A stretch of 64,000 bases of DNA from Adiantum capillus-veneris (GCA_014529385.2 CM043959.1:91119529-91183528); one strand, 5' to 3'; shown: positions 41,117 through 53,440, numbered from the stretch's first letter. Made by a program: numbers and translations. The notes: a model not told the origin generated them from the letters alone.

Positions 41117-42419
41117 TGCTATCCTATCCTTGCTCCTCTTGAGCCTTGACATTTTGTCTTGCACGTGCAGGTCGATCTTCTTGGAAGACAACTCTTCTAA
41201 TATCCTCAACCCTCTTTAGTTTAGAATGATATTTGGCTTCATTAAAGTGAACATCATTGCTGCGGATAACCTTTCTGGATTCGGGATCCCAAAGTCTGTA
41301 CCCCATCTCACCAGAATTACCATAGCCTAGAAAGATGCACTTTCTACTCTTTGGCTCAAGTTTGTTCCTAAATTCCTTTGGAACATGAGTATATGCCTCA
41401 CAGCCAAAGACTCTGAGATTCTTGTATGAGGGCATTTTGCCTGACCATACCATCTTTGCCACCACTGAGTCCTTCTGCAAAACCTTGCTAGGAGATCTAT
41501 TTATAAGATGAACAGCTGTTGATACATCTTCAGCCCAAAACCCATTTGGCAGTTGTGCATTAGACAACATACTTCTGACCTTCTCTTGTATGGTCCTATT
41601 CATCCTCTCAGCAACACCATTTTGAGGAGGATTTTAAGGAGCAGTAAGTTCACGTTTTATACCTTTTAACTCACAAAAGTCCTGAAAGGACTTTGAAACA
41701 TACTCTCCACCATTGTCAGTGCGTAAGCATTTAATCTTCTTGCCACTCTGATTCTCCACAAGTGTCACAAACGTTTTGAAAACACTGAACGCTTCATCCT
41801 TGTGCTTGAGAAAGTAAACCCATACTTTCCTCGAGTAATCATCTATAAATTTCATAAAGTAAGAAGCTCCCCCTAGAGATAAGTTAGGCATAGGTCCACA
41901 CAAATCACTATGAACAAGTGCCAACTGTGTATCTCTTCTACTGCTTCTATGCTTATGTGGCTGTTGTGTTTGCTTACCATACAGACAATGTTCACAGAAT
42001 TCAAAATCATTAAATGACAAGCCAGGCAAGTAACCAGAACGAGACAAGATTTCCATTCCCTTCTTGGACATATGTCCTAACTGGCTATGCCACAAAGAAA
42101 CGTTCGGCTGCTCGGTTACATTGATTACATTTTTAGAGACATTTGATACATAAATCATGTAAAGTCCTCCAGACTTTACTCCATGTGCTACTGTCATAGA
42201 ACCCTTGGATATATTCCACATGTTCTGTCCAAAAGTGGTGACGTAGCCAGCATCATCAAGTAAACCTATGCTGATCAAGCTCTTTGTAATTGCGGGAACA
42301 TGTCTCACATTCTTCAGCGTGAAAGAAGAGCCATTCTGAAACTTCAATTGAACATCTCCAACACCTAAGATCTCACATGTCTGCCCATTGCCTAGCCGAA
42401 CATGATCTTTAGTGGTCAC
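41117..42419 (-). pseudogene. Integrase of element C
   Basis: The frame reads HVRLGNGQTCEILGVGDVQL (end of protease) and WHSQLGHMSKKGMEIL...FCEHCLYGKQ (HHCC finger), then the core: VHSDLCGPM, CLRTDNGGEY and QNGVAERMNRT, with the D, D and E residues present. Stops at 41634-41636 (TAP*NPPQ) and 41124-41126 (QG*DSI) break it; after the second, the sequence continues to the T insertion site. EVIRSNDVHFNEAKYHS-type linker sequence is present. Confidence 0.9.
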
Positions 42420-42434
42420 ATAAGAGGTAAACCG

Positions 42435-43427
42435 CTACTTGTTTGGAGACACATGAAGTGATGCCCCTGAGTCTATAATCCAGTCACTCGGTGCATTTCC
42501 ATCATATGCTGTAAGAAGAGCCGAGTCCATTGTATTCTTCAAGAAGTAGATGTCTCCTGACACTAGACTGTCATCCTCTGCAACAGTGTTTGTCACATTT
42601 ATTTCTTGAATCTTCACTGAGGACTTGTTCTTCTCACCATGGTCTTCAGCTTTCTCATTGCCTTTTTCTGCTTTCCATTCTCTGCAGTCTCTTTTCATGT
42701 GACCCTTCTTGCCACAATGGTAGCATTCTATGTCACTCTTGCCTTTAGCACTCTGGGACTTGCTACAAGACTGATTCCTCTTTCCACCTTTGTCCTTTTC
42801 TTTGGTCCTTCCCCTGACAACTAAGGCTGTTCCTTTGCCTTTGTCCATTGTCTTTCTGTTGGTTTCTTCAGTAAGCAGACTACCTTCTACACCTGCTATG
42901 GTCAAACCATCTGGAGTTGCAGAATTACTCAAAGCTGTACGAAAAGTGTCCCAACTTTTCGGTAATGTGATCAACAGGAACATAGCTCTAACAGGTTCAT
43001 CAAACTTGACACCTTGAGCTGACAACTGACTGTAGATGGTGTTGAATTCATTCAGATGATTGGACATAGGTGTCCCTTCTTTCATCTTCAAGTCAACAAG
43101 CTTCTTAAGCCAGTATACCTGTGAAGCTGCACTCTGCTTCTCATAAACATCACTCAGCTTTGTCCATGCTTCATAAGCCGACATCTCATCTGCTACATTG
43201 AAGTAAACGCTTTCTGCCAAAGTCATCATAATGGTAGAAAGTGTCAGTTCATCCATTTCGCTCCATTCATCTTCGTCCATATCTTCTGGTTTTATCCCCT
43301 TGAGCTTTATAAGTTTTATCTGCTTTTTTTGTACCGACACGTGCGAAATCTTCTTCTTCCACAATGGGAAATTGGTTCCATCCAGCTTCTTGATATTGTA
43401 AAGAGCAGTGTCCTGTGATCCAACCAT
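42435..43427 (-). CDS. gag: Gag and protease start of element C
   Basis: 330 codons with LDGTNFPLWKKKI, the UBN2-type gag domain (AYEAWTKLSDVYEKQSAAS, NEFNTIYSQLSAQG), a zinc knuckle CYHCGKKGHMKRDC and the protease active site WIIDSGASLHVS. It ends at TAG 42435-42437 (NK*RFTSY), in the same frame as the integrase part and plausibly CAG to TAG. The start ATG at 43427 (MVGSQDTALYNIKKLDG) is typical for copia. Confidence 0.93.
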   Translation of the reverse strand: MVGSQDTALYNIKKLDGTNFPLWKKKISHVSVQKKQIKLIKLKGIKPEDMDEDEWSEMDELTLSTIMMTLAESVYFNVADEMSAYEAWTKLSDVYEKQSAASQVYWLKKLVDLKMKEGTPMSNHLNEFNTIYSQLSAQGVKFDEPVRAMFLLITLPKSWDTFRTALSNSATPDGLTIAGVEGSLLTEETNRKTMDKGKGTALVVRGRTKEKDKGGKRNQSCSKSQSAKGKSDIECYHCGKKGHMKRDCREWKAEKGNEKAEDHGEKNKSSVKIQEINVTNTVAEDDSLVSGDIYFLKNTMDSALLTAYDGNAPSDWIIDSGASLHVSPNK

Positions 43428-44453
43428 AGCTACGCTTCACAGTAGTTTACTTTCCCGGGAAAAATTCGGCAGAGTTTCCCCTGTAAACTGACCTCTGAAC
43501 CAATATCAACCTGTCAAATGAACCAAGAAAGCTTCAAATTCTGCAGAAATTTTGGCAGAGTCCTTTGTAAAATGGCTCTGGTGTACTCAAAAAACATACC
43601 AAAAACAACTCAAAAAACCACGTCTCTCTAACACTGTAAGCTATGGGTAAACCTGTCTTGCACCTGTATTGTCTCTCATTGTCCTATCACTGTCCTGTAA
43701 GCATAGACTACAACAATGCCTCAACGGTAGTAAAGCAAAGATGCAATCCCAACTGTCTAACTCACAGTCAATACATCCTAGCTGCCTATCTAAGGGTGCT
43801 CGAGGGATCGCTCCAAGACCTGTATCACCGAAAGGATCTCAGCATTCGAGAATCCCCCAGCTCAATAAAACCTCACTCGACCCTCAACAAAGGCTGCAGT
43901 AAATCTGACAATACATAGACTTCCCACAAACTCATACATCCACAAATTTCCCACTATATGTTGTAACCGTTGCGGTGGTTTTGGACAATACATCCCATGT
44001 GGAAGTACCTGCAATGTCAGGATGAAATCTGGAATATCAAGCATCAAACACAAGCTACTAATGAATTAGTGGATGTCGCCTACAGTCTGTGTGTAGGTGC
44101 GTCCGTGTAGTATGTGACACGCCTCCAAGAACTGTGAGCCGTCCTTCGTTATGTAGACAACCACAAATCAGCACTCTGGAAGTGTAGATATCCTCAGCAC
44201 TTGCAGTCGTAGGCCGAAACCCCAAATTTGCAGAGTCGGATCTGCACCCGCCGAGACCACGTAGTCGAAAATGGCATGCGAAGAGCTTTGTCAAAGCCAA
44301 ACGGTGGCCGAGATGACCTTAGAATGAAATTCTGAGAACATCAGGCCCTTCACGCTCCCCCACAGGATTTAGGGCCGTGTCTTCGCCTGTCAAATCTCAC
44401 TCCAATTTGAGCAGGTGACTCTAGCTTCCGGCAATGCTTCCCCGAGCCTCGAT
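43428..44453 (-). other. 5' leader of element C
   Basis: About 1 kb between primer site and gag, with no convincing ORF on either strand. Confidence 0.6.
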
Positions 44454-44469
44454 CTCAGCTCTGATACCA
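44454..44469 (-). promoter_or_regulatory. Primer binding site of element C
   Basis: TGGTATCAGAGCTGAG on the minus strand, complementary to the 3' end of initiator tRNA-Met, two bases inside the 5' LTR. Confidence 0.9.
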
Positions 44470-44471
44470 GT

Positions 44472-44663
44472 TGAAGGAGTACGAGCAGAAGTGCGACGCG
44501 AGAGAGAGTGCGAGAAGAAGAGCACGACGATATGGTGAACTGGCTCTACTATAATGTATAGAGCATAGTGAGTTCTTATTAGGTTTTAACAAAAGAATAT
44601 GTGTACATACCTGGCGGCCCGCCCACTTACCTGGGCGACCACATTGGGCTCTATACCCCAACA
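44472..44663 (-). repeat. 5' LTR of element C
   Basis: 192 bp; pair of 17675-17866, followed by the CTTAT target copy (44664-44668). Confidence 0.93.
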
Positions 44664-44668
44664 CTTAT

Positions 44669-46130
44669 CCACGTTGAGCTGGCCACCCAAAGTTTGCAGC
44701 CTGGTTAAGCCATCATAGACTTTGCTTAAATGAAGGGCTCGGGAACTATAGATGCAAAAATCATCTATGAAAACCCGTATTGATGTTCCAAAGTAGGGTT
44801 GGAAAACAAAAGTCACATAGCGCTGAAATGTGGCCGCGGTGTTAGTGAGGCCAAACTGCATCACTCTGTAGGCAAAACATCCCCAAGGTGTGATGAAGGT
44901 TGTCTTCTTCTGATCTTCCTCTGCAATGCTAATCTGGAAGTATCGTGAGTGACATCGCACACTGTGTATCGTTCGTGACCTGCCACTTCATTGAGTATTT
45001 CATCCTGGAATGGGAGAGGAAAGTGATCCCTCTTCGTGGATGCATTGAGAGATTTATAATCCATACAAACTCTCCACTTACCATTTTTTTGGTGTGACTA
45101 CTACTGGGGAGACCCATTCTGAGTCTTCGACAGGGTAGATGAAACCTGCTTGTAGCAAACTTCTCTTTTCTTTAACTAGTGCCTCTTGTTGGATCACTCC
45201 AAGTCTTCTGAGCTTTTGTACTACTGGTTTACTGCCTTCCTTGAGTTTTATGTGGTGTTGCACTACTGTAAATCCTGTGATCTTATCATAGCCATCAATG
45301 AACAAAGTAGTTAAGTTACCTAGCATGGAGACATACTCCTTCCTTTCTTCATTGGTTAACTCATTTGAGAGCATTTTTTGTAACTTACCTGCATCCTCCA
45401 AGGACTGCATATCTGATGATCCCTCTTGGTTTGTCAAGGGTGTTTCAGATTGTGTCAATCTTTTTGGGTCTTTAAGAATGACCCCCATCACTTCAATGCT
45501 ACAGTCACTTCCGTCGGTGGTGGTCGTCTCTTCTCCTGAGGTAGACAAATAGTTGCTGGTGGACTCATCTTCTGAAGCCTCCAAGATCATGTTGCGCTGC
45601 TTTCCAGTCCTCATGTCGTAGAATATGGACTTCCCTTTAGCGTCCTTCATCTGAATCATCCCGGTGCTCCAGTCTTGTTTATCTTCCATAGCCATAAGCC
45701 AAGGCCTCCCAAGAATGATGGGGTAGCCCTCCCCTTTGTGTGGCATGACGAAGATGTCTACCTCCACTTCTGTATTGAATGCTTTTACTTTGACCGCATT
45801 TACAATACCCACGCATTTCACTCTTACATTGTTTTCCATCTTGGCTTAGCAGGGTGTCGGCCTACTTACCTCTAGACCTAGATGGTGCATCATCTTTTCA
45901 CTCATAACGCATATTTGCACGCCACCGTCTATGTAGACATTTGAGATTCATTGCCCCTTGATGTGAGCATCCATGGTTGGTAGGATGTCATCGAGATCCC
46001 TTCCAGAGATAGCCCCAGCTATCTTGGGCCTTGATTTCCTGGTAATTACCATTTTTGTCCATTGCCTCCTCATCCTTGGTGCAAGGTGGAGTAATTGGGT
46101 CCAAGTTATCTTCGGGTCCTGCATTAACAC
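44669..46130 (-). pseudogene. Protease and reverse transcriptase (proximal part) of element B
   Basis: From the right: SGRDLDDILPTMDAHIKGQ, a protease with VYIDGGVQICVMS (D-G-G) and IILGRPWLMAMEDKQDW, an acidic linker, then RT from HHIKLKEGSKPV and SEWVSPVVVTPKK. A frameshift at an A-run near 45088 follows, then CMDYKSLN-like and KRDHFPLPF sequence, another break near 44950, and TFITPWGCFAYRVMQFGLTN with the catalytic FIDDFCIYS. It is cut by element C after LNVDK. Stops at 45948 and 45846 and several frameshifts show decay. Confidence 0.85.
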
Positions 46131-47378
46131 ATCCTAAACTAAGTGATAGGGTTTTTCATACTCACCTAGTGAGAAGTCCATGATGTCTATCTTCTGTCTC
46201 GGTTTAGCTGCTTGTTTGCTGGACTCAGCCTTCCCTTTCATCTCCTCTTCTCTTTGAGATGCTTCCTCGTGCTTGGCACGCTTCACTCCCATAGCATCCA
46301 CTTATTCTACCTTTGCTTTCCCTTTGTGCTTCTCTCGAACTGATTATTCGATCCTTGCCTTCCCTTTAGCCTCCAAGCTAATAACACTCACCGCTTGGTT
46401 CACAACAGCAGGTGGTGGGGGTAGTAGCGGAATGAGAGGTTGGGGTGGTGGTTGCTGTTGTACAGGTGGTCGAAGGATTTGGACCAGTGGGATTGGTCCT
46501 GGTTGCCTAGGTGGTGGTGGTCTTGCTCTTGGCGGAGAGATCTGATTCTGTCTCCCCCCTCTATTGAAATTCTGCCTCCTTGGGTGTGGGCAGTAGTACA
46601 TTCCATGGCCATCTTCCCTGTATTTGTAACAGTGGTACTCTTGGTTTTGCCTTCGTTGTCCTCTTCCTTATTCTGGGTTCCTGCCAGGTGCATGCCCTTG
46701 CTTCACCATATGCACAAATAAACTCTCTAGTTGGGTGGTGATGCAACTCAGCAGGTCTTGCTGCTCTTCTGATGCCTCTTGCGGTTGGGCTCTATGACTG
46801 GCTGTTGCAGTCACTGGGTTTGGTCGGGCCAAGATTGTTTCCTCTGGCTCGTTTACTCTTGCTTGCATGCACAACTTCTTGTCTTTAAGGCGGGCTACTT
46901 CGACTCCCAACTCATATGTTGCAGGAAACCTTCCCTTCACCTTCTCTCTAAGCGGTGACCATAGACCAGCAATGAAATGGTCCTTCTTTAGGAAATTAGG
47001 CGTTCCTTTGCCTTCCTCCAGTGAGGCAACCCATCTCTCCCATAAGTCCACAAATTTGGACTCGTAGGTGGCATACTCTAACACACCTCCCTGCTTCAAT
47101 TTCGTCAGTAGCTACCATAGCTTCTCCGAGGTTGTGCCTCCACCAAACCTCTTTACAAAAGCAGCCCTTAACACATCCCATGCATTCTTGGTAGCCAGTG
47201 GCAATGCATTATACCATGACTTGGTCTCTACTTTCATCAGTAGAGGAAAAATTCTAAGTCGTGAAGCGTCGTCATCTTTGTTGGAGACGACATAAGCAAT
47301 GTCGAAATCATCCAAAAAGTCAGTGGTGAGATCTTCTCCCTTTTTTCCACTGAACTTGGAGAAAGAAACACTTGCCAT
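46131..47378 (-). pseudogene. Gag of element B
   Basis: Starts MASVSFSKFSGKKGEDLTTDF at 47378 and holds a capsid-like domain (FPLLMKVETKSWYNALP, AFVKRFGGG, YESKFVDLWERW, FIAGLWSPLREKVKG). A TAG after EKLW (47112-47114) splits it, plausibly CAG to TAG. Near 46600-46640 the zinc knuckle reads HCYKYREDGHGMYYCP: the second Cys is Tyr. A Pro-rich tail (46350-46560) follows in a shifted frame. Confidence 0.82.
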
Positions 47379-48732
47379 GGTAGTGACTCAGGAAGTTACA
47401 AACCTTTTCTTTTTTTTTAACATTAACAACAGTAGCGGCTCATAGCAGCTTTTTACAGGGGTGGGTGGATAGGTTAAAACAGGATAAAGATAGAAACATT
47501 AAAGGAATGATGGTAATCCAATATGGGGAGAATGATAGGGTTTGGGGAATTAAGGATTTCTCCTAGTACCGCCGCACCAAACAGGTATACGATCTTCTGT
47601 TGGTAGAAGAATTTTCTATCTACATAGATATTCACATGCATATGTTGCAGGAATCTGAACGGGAATGCCGTCGGCCCGTTTTCCATCATGCACAGAGGGT
47701 GGAATACTTACTTATACTCTTACCGTGCCAGTGTTGATGAGTTGGCACATCCACAAGAGGTCGTTGCCTTTCATGAGCTCTACTTTTCCTTCGTCGCTCA
47801 GCATGTACGGGGTGATGGCGACGCGTCTGACCACTCCTAGCCTCTTGGCTAGTAGCAATTGCATGTAATTTCCGTAGTCAACGTGTTGCATGAATTGTAC
47901 TCCATTCAGTTGCAACTCGTCCCCAGCCCACTGGGTTTCACCCGTGATAGAGAGCTTCTTCAAGATAAGTTGTACATGGAGAGGAGGAAGATCCTCTACC
48001 CGTCTTCCAAAACAACGAGATCAGTAGCCGAAACACTCTTCCCTAGGACATGGGAATCTTCTTACCACTTCTTCTTCAGGATTGTCGAAGTGGATTGGTA
48101 GCACTTGCATGCGTCGTGCAAATCGGTAGGCGACCTTCCGCCACTTAGCTTTGGATGATTTCCTCTTTGGCAAGCTGGGTACAAACAACCCGGCTTTCTG
48201 AGCTTGAAGCACTTGCTTTGCCAAATGCTTCTCTCTTCGGGGTCATGTGTTTCCAGACTGGCTTATCTTCTCCTTACCTTTGACTCGAGCAGCCCCTTTA
48301 GGCCACTTTGGAGTTATAACTTTGACTGCAGTTTCTTTAGGGAAAAGAGACCTCACCGTTTTCTTTCCTTCTTTGATGTGAATGACTTCTTCGCGATGAA
48401 TATCAATGTAGACGATTTCAGCCCTTTCGCTGCCTTCGTTTGCTGGCACTCATTGACAGTGTGTCTTGGTTGACAACAGTGATGGCACTTTCACCGACCT
48501 CCCACCTGTTTCTCTTAATTTATGGTTAGAACGAGCAACACGAGATGGAGAGTTTACCTCTTGAATACTGAATACGTTGCAGCCTGGCAGTAGTACTTCA
48601 ATGAAGGCGGCTAGTGCCTCCTTCGTCTCCTCTTCTTCCGTCCTCCAATTAGAAAATTCCTTCAGCCATTCGTCCATGATTGATAGTGGGCGTCACTTTC
48701 AGCATTATAAATTGAAAGGTCTTAGAAAGCCC
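47379..48732 (-). other. Element B leader with remnants of an ORF upstream of gag
   Basis: Several short minus-strand frames (48677-48450, 48449-48243, 48224-48021, 47963-47712) read like one decayed protein (MDEWLKEFSNWRTEEEETKEAL, KGKEKISQ, VAYRFARRMQVLPIHF, ITPYMLSDEGKVELMKGNDLLW). Some Tat-lineage elements such as Ogre have an ORF1 upstream of gag; this may be its counterpart. Function unknown. Confidence 0.45.
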
Positions 48733-48750
48733 TCCTCAGTGGGGACACCA
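48733..48750 (-). promoter_or_regulatory. Primer binding site of element B
   Basis: TGGTGTCCCCACTGAGGA on the minus strand, two bases inside the 5' LTR. The priming tRNA cannot be named with confidence from memory. Confidence 0.6.
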
Positions 48751-48752
48751 AA

Positions 48753-48917
48753 TGACGGGAGCAAAGCGAACCCCGAACCTTGACGGACTCTAAAACGTAG
48801 GGGACCGAATGGCGTGCCTCGAGCGTGTCATGGTAAAGCGAACAGGGGGCACCACCTAGCTTTGAGCACATAGGACGCAAACCACGATGATATGAACACC
48901 ACAAACTTACACACGGA

Positions 48918-48974
<57 letters not shown>

Positions 48975-49810
48975 TTGCAAGTGATGAAAACCCTCGGGGG
49001 TGTGAGGGAGAATTATTTCTGCAGTATTTACAGATGGCATGCCATGGTGATAGAGAGGTAGGGAGAAGAGGTGGTGCAAACTACTTGGTGCGTTCTCTAA
49101 GACAACTCAATGATTGTGAAGCTTGCTATCAAGAGTGTGTATACGCGTATGCATCGACCATTGGAGTCGAGAGATGGACGTGCTCCCTTTGCATGGTGCA
49201 ATTCCCAAGGCAAACCCAACACACAAGCCCCCTCCCCGTGATGGTGATAGTGTCAACTCTTCCCACTACACTCTACCAAGTGCTGACTTCTCATGAACTG
49301 CCCCCCCCCCCCCCCCCCCCCCCCGATAGTGACCTCTCCGTGCCAATTTTTAGGTGTTGGATGCTTGGATTATGGTAATCCCGGTGTGATTGGGGTAAGC
49401 TTAATCGGGGAGACAAAGCAAGTGGTGGGCCCGGTGTGGTTGACCCTTCCTTTGTTTTGGGAGGTTATTAAAAGATGAGAATCTCTAGGTGGGCCTTTGT
49501 GACCATCACCTAGAGAGAGGAAATTTACAAAGTGGGATTTTACAATGCCTTGGTTGAAAACTGAAGAAATGATGAAAATACCCTATAAATTACTGAAAAT
49601 GGTGTCGTGGTTGCGTGATGCCGGCAAATAGTGTGTTGCCGGTGCGTCGGTGTAGCTTGTACTTCTTTTAAGGGTCGGCCGGGGCATGCCTTCGGCGCAT
49701 TTCCTCTTTTTGTTGTTGGCGGTGCGTGCTTTAGGTTCTCCTTCTTTTTTTTCGATGTCGTAGTCGTAAACCTCCTTCGTTTTTTGTATTTGTATTTGTG
49801 GTGCGTATAT

Positions 49811-49844
<34 letters not shown>

Positions 49845-50589
49845 ATAGGTGCATGTGGGCGGATGTGTGTATATATATATACAAATGTGGGTGCGCGAGC
49901 GTGCATGGGAACGGGGGGGAATGTATGTAATATATATATATAGTTATATTTATTTATTTATTTCTATTTTTCGGGTTTTTTGGCAGTGCAGACGACGCAC
50001 AGGGGGGAGGTTGAGGATGGTGAAGGGGGGGGGGGGGGTGTGCGTGTGCGTGTGTATGTGTGTGGTGTGTGTAAGTGGGGATAGCATGCGTGTGCGGCAG
50101 TGTACAACGCGAGCTTGCGGTGGTGTGAAGACGGGCAGTAGCGGGCAAGACAGCGCGAGAGAGAGTGAGAGTGGGGGGAAGATGGTGAGGGGGGGGGGGG
50201 AAGAGGGGATAGGGGGTAGGGGAGGTGTGGATGAGAGTGTGGGGGTACGATAGCGTGCACGACAAGGCAAGGGGGGGTGGTTATGCTTAGTCAACGAGCG
50301 GAAGAGAGAGGGAGAGAATGAAGGTGGGAGGTGTGGTTCCCACCAAGGGAGGAGAGGGGGAAGAGAGAGAGAGGGGTTGGGAAGAGATAGGGTAGAGAGA
50401 GGATATAGTGGGGGAGGATGTGGTGAGGGAGAGAGGAGGGGAATGAGAGAGATAGAGAGAAGGAGAGGTGATACTTTCCCTAAGGCCTGCCGTAGTTAAT
50501 TCTAAGAGAAAGGGAGAGAGCTAGGTGTAGATAAGGGGGGGGGGTGAAGACGAGAGGAGGTGGGGGTACGGCCCGCCGGGGTTGGAGTG

Positions 50590-50669
<80 letters not shown>

Positions 50670-50952
50670 TTGGGAGAGAGAGGGAGGATACTATCTATGG
50701 CGGCCCGCCAGGGCTGGAGTGTGGACAGAGATACCAAAGGCACCTACCCAACCGGATGATGCAGCAGGTGTGTAGGAGAGAGAGAATATGGGTGGGGCCA
50801 GGCAGTGGGGCCGGGCCCTACCGGTAGTTAACCTTTGGGGGGGGGGGGGGGGTGAGTGGCAAGGGCCTTTCCTTTGTGTTTTTTTTCTTTGGTAACAAAC
50901 CTTCCCTTCCTTGGGAGGTTCTCACGGGCATAGTTTCGAAAGCCGACTATCA
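48753..50952 (-). repeat. 5' LTR of element B (2200 bp)
   Basis: Pair of 12911-15209, with a GA tract (48917-48971), poly-C/poly-G runs (49303-49324, 50838-50852), a GT repeat (about 49814-49840) and a second long GA tract (50593-50665). Simple tracts account for most length differences between the two LTRs. Confidence 0.92.
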
Positions 50953-50998
50953 CTACATTTGACGTCATTACTTATGTCACGTATTTTTGTGTAAATTG

Positions 50999-51151
50999 AT
51001 GCTTAAGAGAAGGATACACAAGATATTACCCAAGATAATCAGCAACGAACAAAATATAACGGAAAGTTTTCAAACCAACAAAGTGAAGATATCCTATCAT
51101 ATTAGCATAAGCTTGATGTTTAATGAGCTGAGCACCACCTTTAGAAGTGTA
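50999..51151. repeat. Diverged dispersed repeat, copy 2
   Basis: Partner of 12448-12600, same orientation, on the other side of element B. Confidence 0.65.
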
Positions 51152-51781
51152 TTAGGGGACGGGTGTCTAACCTCACTCCTATCTTATTGCAGACATAGCG
51201 AGAACCACGAATATAATTTGAAATCCATGGGATGAAGCTGACGTGAATAGTGCATAGAGGCTACAAGAGGTGGTCAATCTCTTGGAAAACAATAAACAAC
51301 TTGCATCTAACTCAAGCTACACTCAAATGACAGAAATCACCAAAAGCTAATTGCTCATCGGCAAACAAATCACAACCATTACAACATCAAACGACATCCA
51401 AATGTTACGAAACTTCTAGGACATGTTTATAAGACCTAAGCACACATGCTTATGGTCTCAAATCTCACTTTAGGTCAAGTTCAAAAATCAAGATTATTAA
51501 CAGCAACGAGTTTTTGACCTAGTCGTTTTTTATCTAGAATGCATCTAAATGCTTAGCAATGATGCCCCAATATCCCGCCTATACTTATTTTATGATTTTA
51601 AAGCTTAAATTCCTACTTATGATGAAATTAGGCCCCGTGTCGATGACGCTAAAAGCTACGGATTACCATGAAATGCTTACGTCAATGCGTAGAGCTCTTA
51701 CCTACGGTTGCAACGTGTCTTTAAATCTAATATCTAACCAACCTAATGATTTTCTCATATTAACGAGAACATAGGTTAGAA

Positions 51782-52000
51782 TATAGACATGTGCTTCTAG
51801 ATCTATCTCAACATGGGACCAAAAGGAGAGATGGTTGCATCTCAATAGGTGTCCAAAAGGAGATGGTCTATCAAAAGGCAATGTGCATTAATTGCTTCTA
51901 GACTTACCTCAATAGGGGACCAAGAGGAGAGATGGTTACATCTCAATAGGGGTCCAAAAGGAGATAGTCTATCAAAGAGCAATGTGCATCTAATGGAGCT
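51782..52000. repeat. Tandem duplication of a ~108-bp unit
   Basis: Two adjacent copies share caatagg(g)gaccaa...aggagagatggtt(g/a)catctcaatagg and aaaaggagat(g/a)gtctatcaaa; they differ at scattered sites. Confidence 0.85.
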
Positions 52001-52089
52001 TAAAAGACCTTAGGGTTAGCTTCATTAAAGACCTCCAAGGTCAATGTTAAAAGTCCTTTGACCTTAGGAAATCTAGGGCTGAGCTTGAG

Positions 52090-52400
52090 GTGGGAACACG
52101 ACCTAAGTTTGAGGTGCTTGTCGTGCTTGATGACTTAGGTGCTTGAGGTGCTTGTCGTGCTTGATGACTAAGATACTTGAGGTTCTTGTCATACTAAATG
52201 AGGAAGGTGCTTGAGAAGCTTCCCATGCATGGGGGGTAAGGTGCTTCAGTCAAAAAGAGACCCTACAAACTTAATGAGGAAGGTGTTTGAGAAGCTTTCC
52301 ATGCATGCAAGGGGTAAGGTGCTTGAGTAAAACAAAAACCCTACAAACTTAATGAGGAAGGTGCTTGAGAAGATTCCTATGCATGAAAGTCCCAAAGTTA
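52090..52400. repeat. Tandem array of GGTGCTTGAG-type units
   Basis: First a ~45-base unit (aggtgcttgtcgtgcttgatga), then three ~75-80-base units with aatgaggaaggtg(c/t)ttgagaag. Confidence 0.85.
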
Positions 52401-53440
52401 CGAGAATCTTTGACTTAACCTTCCACTCACCCAAAGGGCACATGGGACACATGTCAGATTCTCCCTATGCTTAACCACATGATGTGCTTGAATTCTATTG
52501 GTTGGGCTAAAGAGGGTCCAATGAGATTCTAGTTCCATCCAACAAATATGTAGATATTTTCAAGATCTCTCTCTCTCTCTCTCTCTAAAGGGTAAGGAGG
52601 ACACTTGTCCCAAGACTACCCATTTACTTGAATGCATGTTGCATGTGATTGGCTAGGGGGGGAGGTGTCTAATGAACTTGAAACATGTGTAAAAGCTACA
52701 ACTCGCCCAAGGCAAGCAAGGGGGGTACTAGGGGGATATACACCCCACACACACTCATTTTGTGGATTCATTCTCACTTGGTGAAAGTAGAGGAACTCCA
52801 TCTCCTTCTCTCAGCTTGTGAGAAGTAAGAGCCTACACAAAAACTCTTGGCTAGGGAATGCAAATCCAACCAAGAGCCATGCTTCAATGCTTCAGCTTTC
52901 CATCTTCTCCATCTTCATTGCTATGCTATTATGTATGCCAGCAAGAAGGGTGATGATAAGGAGGAACTATTTCTTTCTCCTATGGAATGTTTCTTCTTCC
53001 TCTTCCCTATCCTCATTCCCCGCTAGCTCTGTCCACTTCAAAGGTGTTTGAGGCCTTGGGACTGAGGCTTGGGATAGTTAATGCTTTCTACAAATTTTAT
53101 GTTATGCTTGTGATGCATGAAGCTTTCCATCTTCATTGCATCACATGGGCCACAAGGAACACAAAAGATTGTATTGTACCAAGTCTCTCTTGATGGGAGA
53201 AACTTTAATACAAATGCCTATTGGAGGGGGGAATGGCTCCGTATGAATCCAGTTTGTCATCTTCTCGGAACTCTCTATCTTGCCAAAGTATTCTTCATGT
53301 CAAGTTAACTAAGGACCATGTTTATGTTGCTACCATCAATTAAGTTCACCTGCTATGCTCACAAAGTAATCTCACAAAAGTGCTTCACCTAATCTCCTAA
53401 TTCCGCTATTCTCAAAGTTCATAGGCCATTCCCATTACAT

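Larger units (their letters stand above)
17675..44663 (-). mobile_element. Element C: Ty1/copia retrotransposon carrying nested P and T
   Basis: 192-bp LTRs at 17675-17866 and 44472-44663 (TGAAGG...CCAACA on the plus strand) with a 5-bp duplication CTTAT. The minus-strand order is PBS, gag, protease, integrase, [T], RT, RNase H, [P], polypurine tract, LTR: protease-integrase-RT-RNase H is the copia order. The LTRs differ at about 7 of 192 sites. Coding is cut by several stops, so C is not active. Confidence 0.93.
12911..50952 (-). mobile_element. Element B: Tat-like Ty3/gypsy retrotransposon, split by nested insertions
   Basis: The LTR pair is 12911-15209 (3' LTR) and 48753-50952 (5' LTR), flanked by CTAC at 12907-12910 and 50953-50956. 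Reading minus strand from the right: primer site, upstream ORF remnants, gag, protease, RT, RNase H, a second RNase H, integrase, polypurine tract, 3' LTR. The dual RNase H is the mark of the Tat lineage. Coding is broken by many stops and frameshifts, and element C interrupts RT. About 11 kb is B itself; the rest of the span is C, P, T and D. Confidence 0.9.
50953..53439 (+). repeat. Probable LTR (partly decayed) of gypsy fragment F
   Basis: It ends in CCCATTACA just before a primer-site-like TGGTATCTGAAC (53441) and some 400 bases upstream of a gag, so this is most likely an LTR. Its left end could not be defined; the first 200 bases include copy 2 of the repeat seen at 12448. It contains two tandem arrays and no convincing ORF. 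Confidence 0.5.

Noticed and set aside
49540..50827. Ser/Leu, Arg/Glu and Thr/His repeat ORFs
   Set aside because: Translations of GA, CT and GT microsatellites in the 5' LTR of B.
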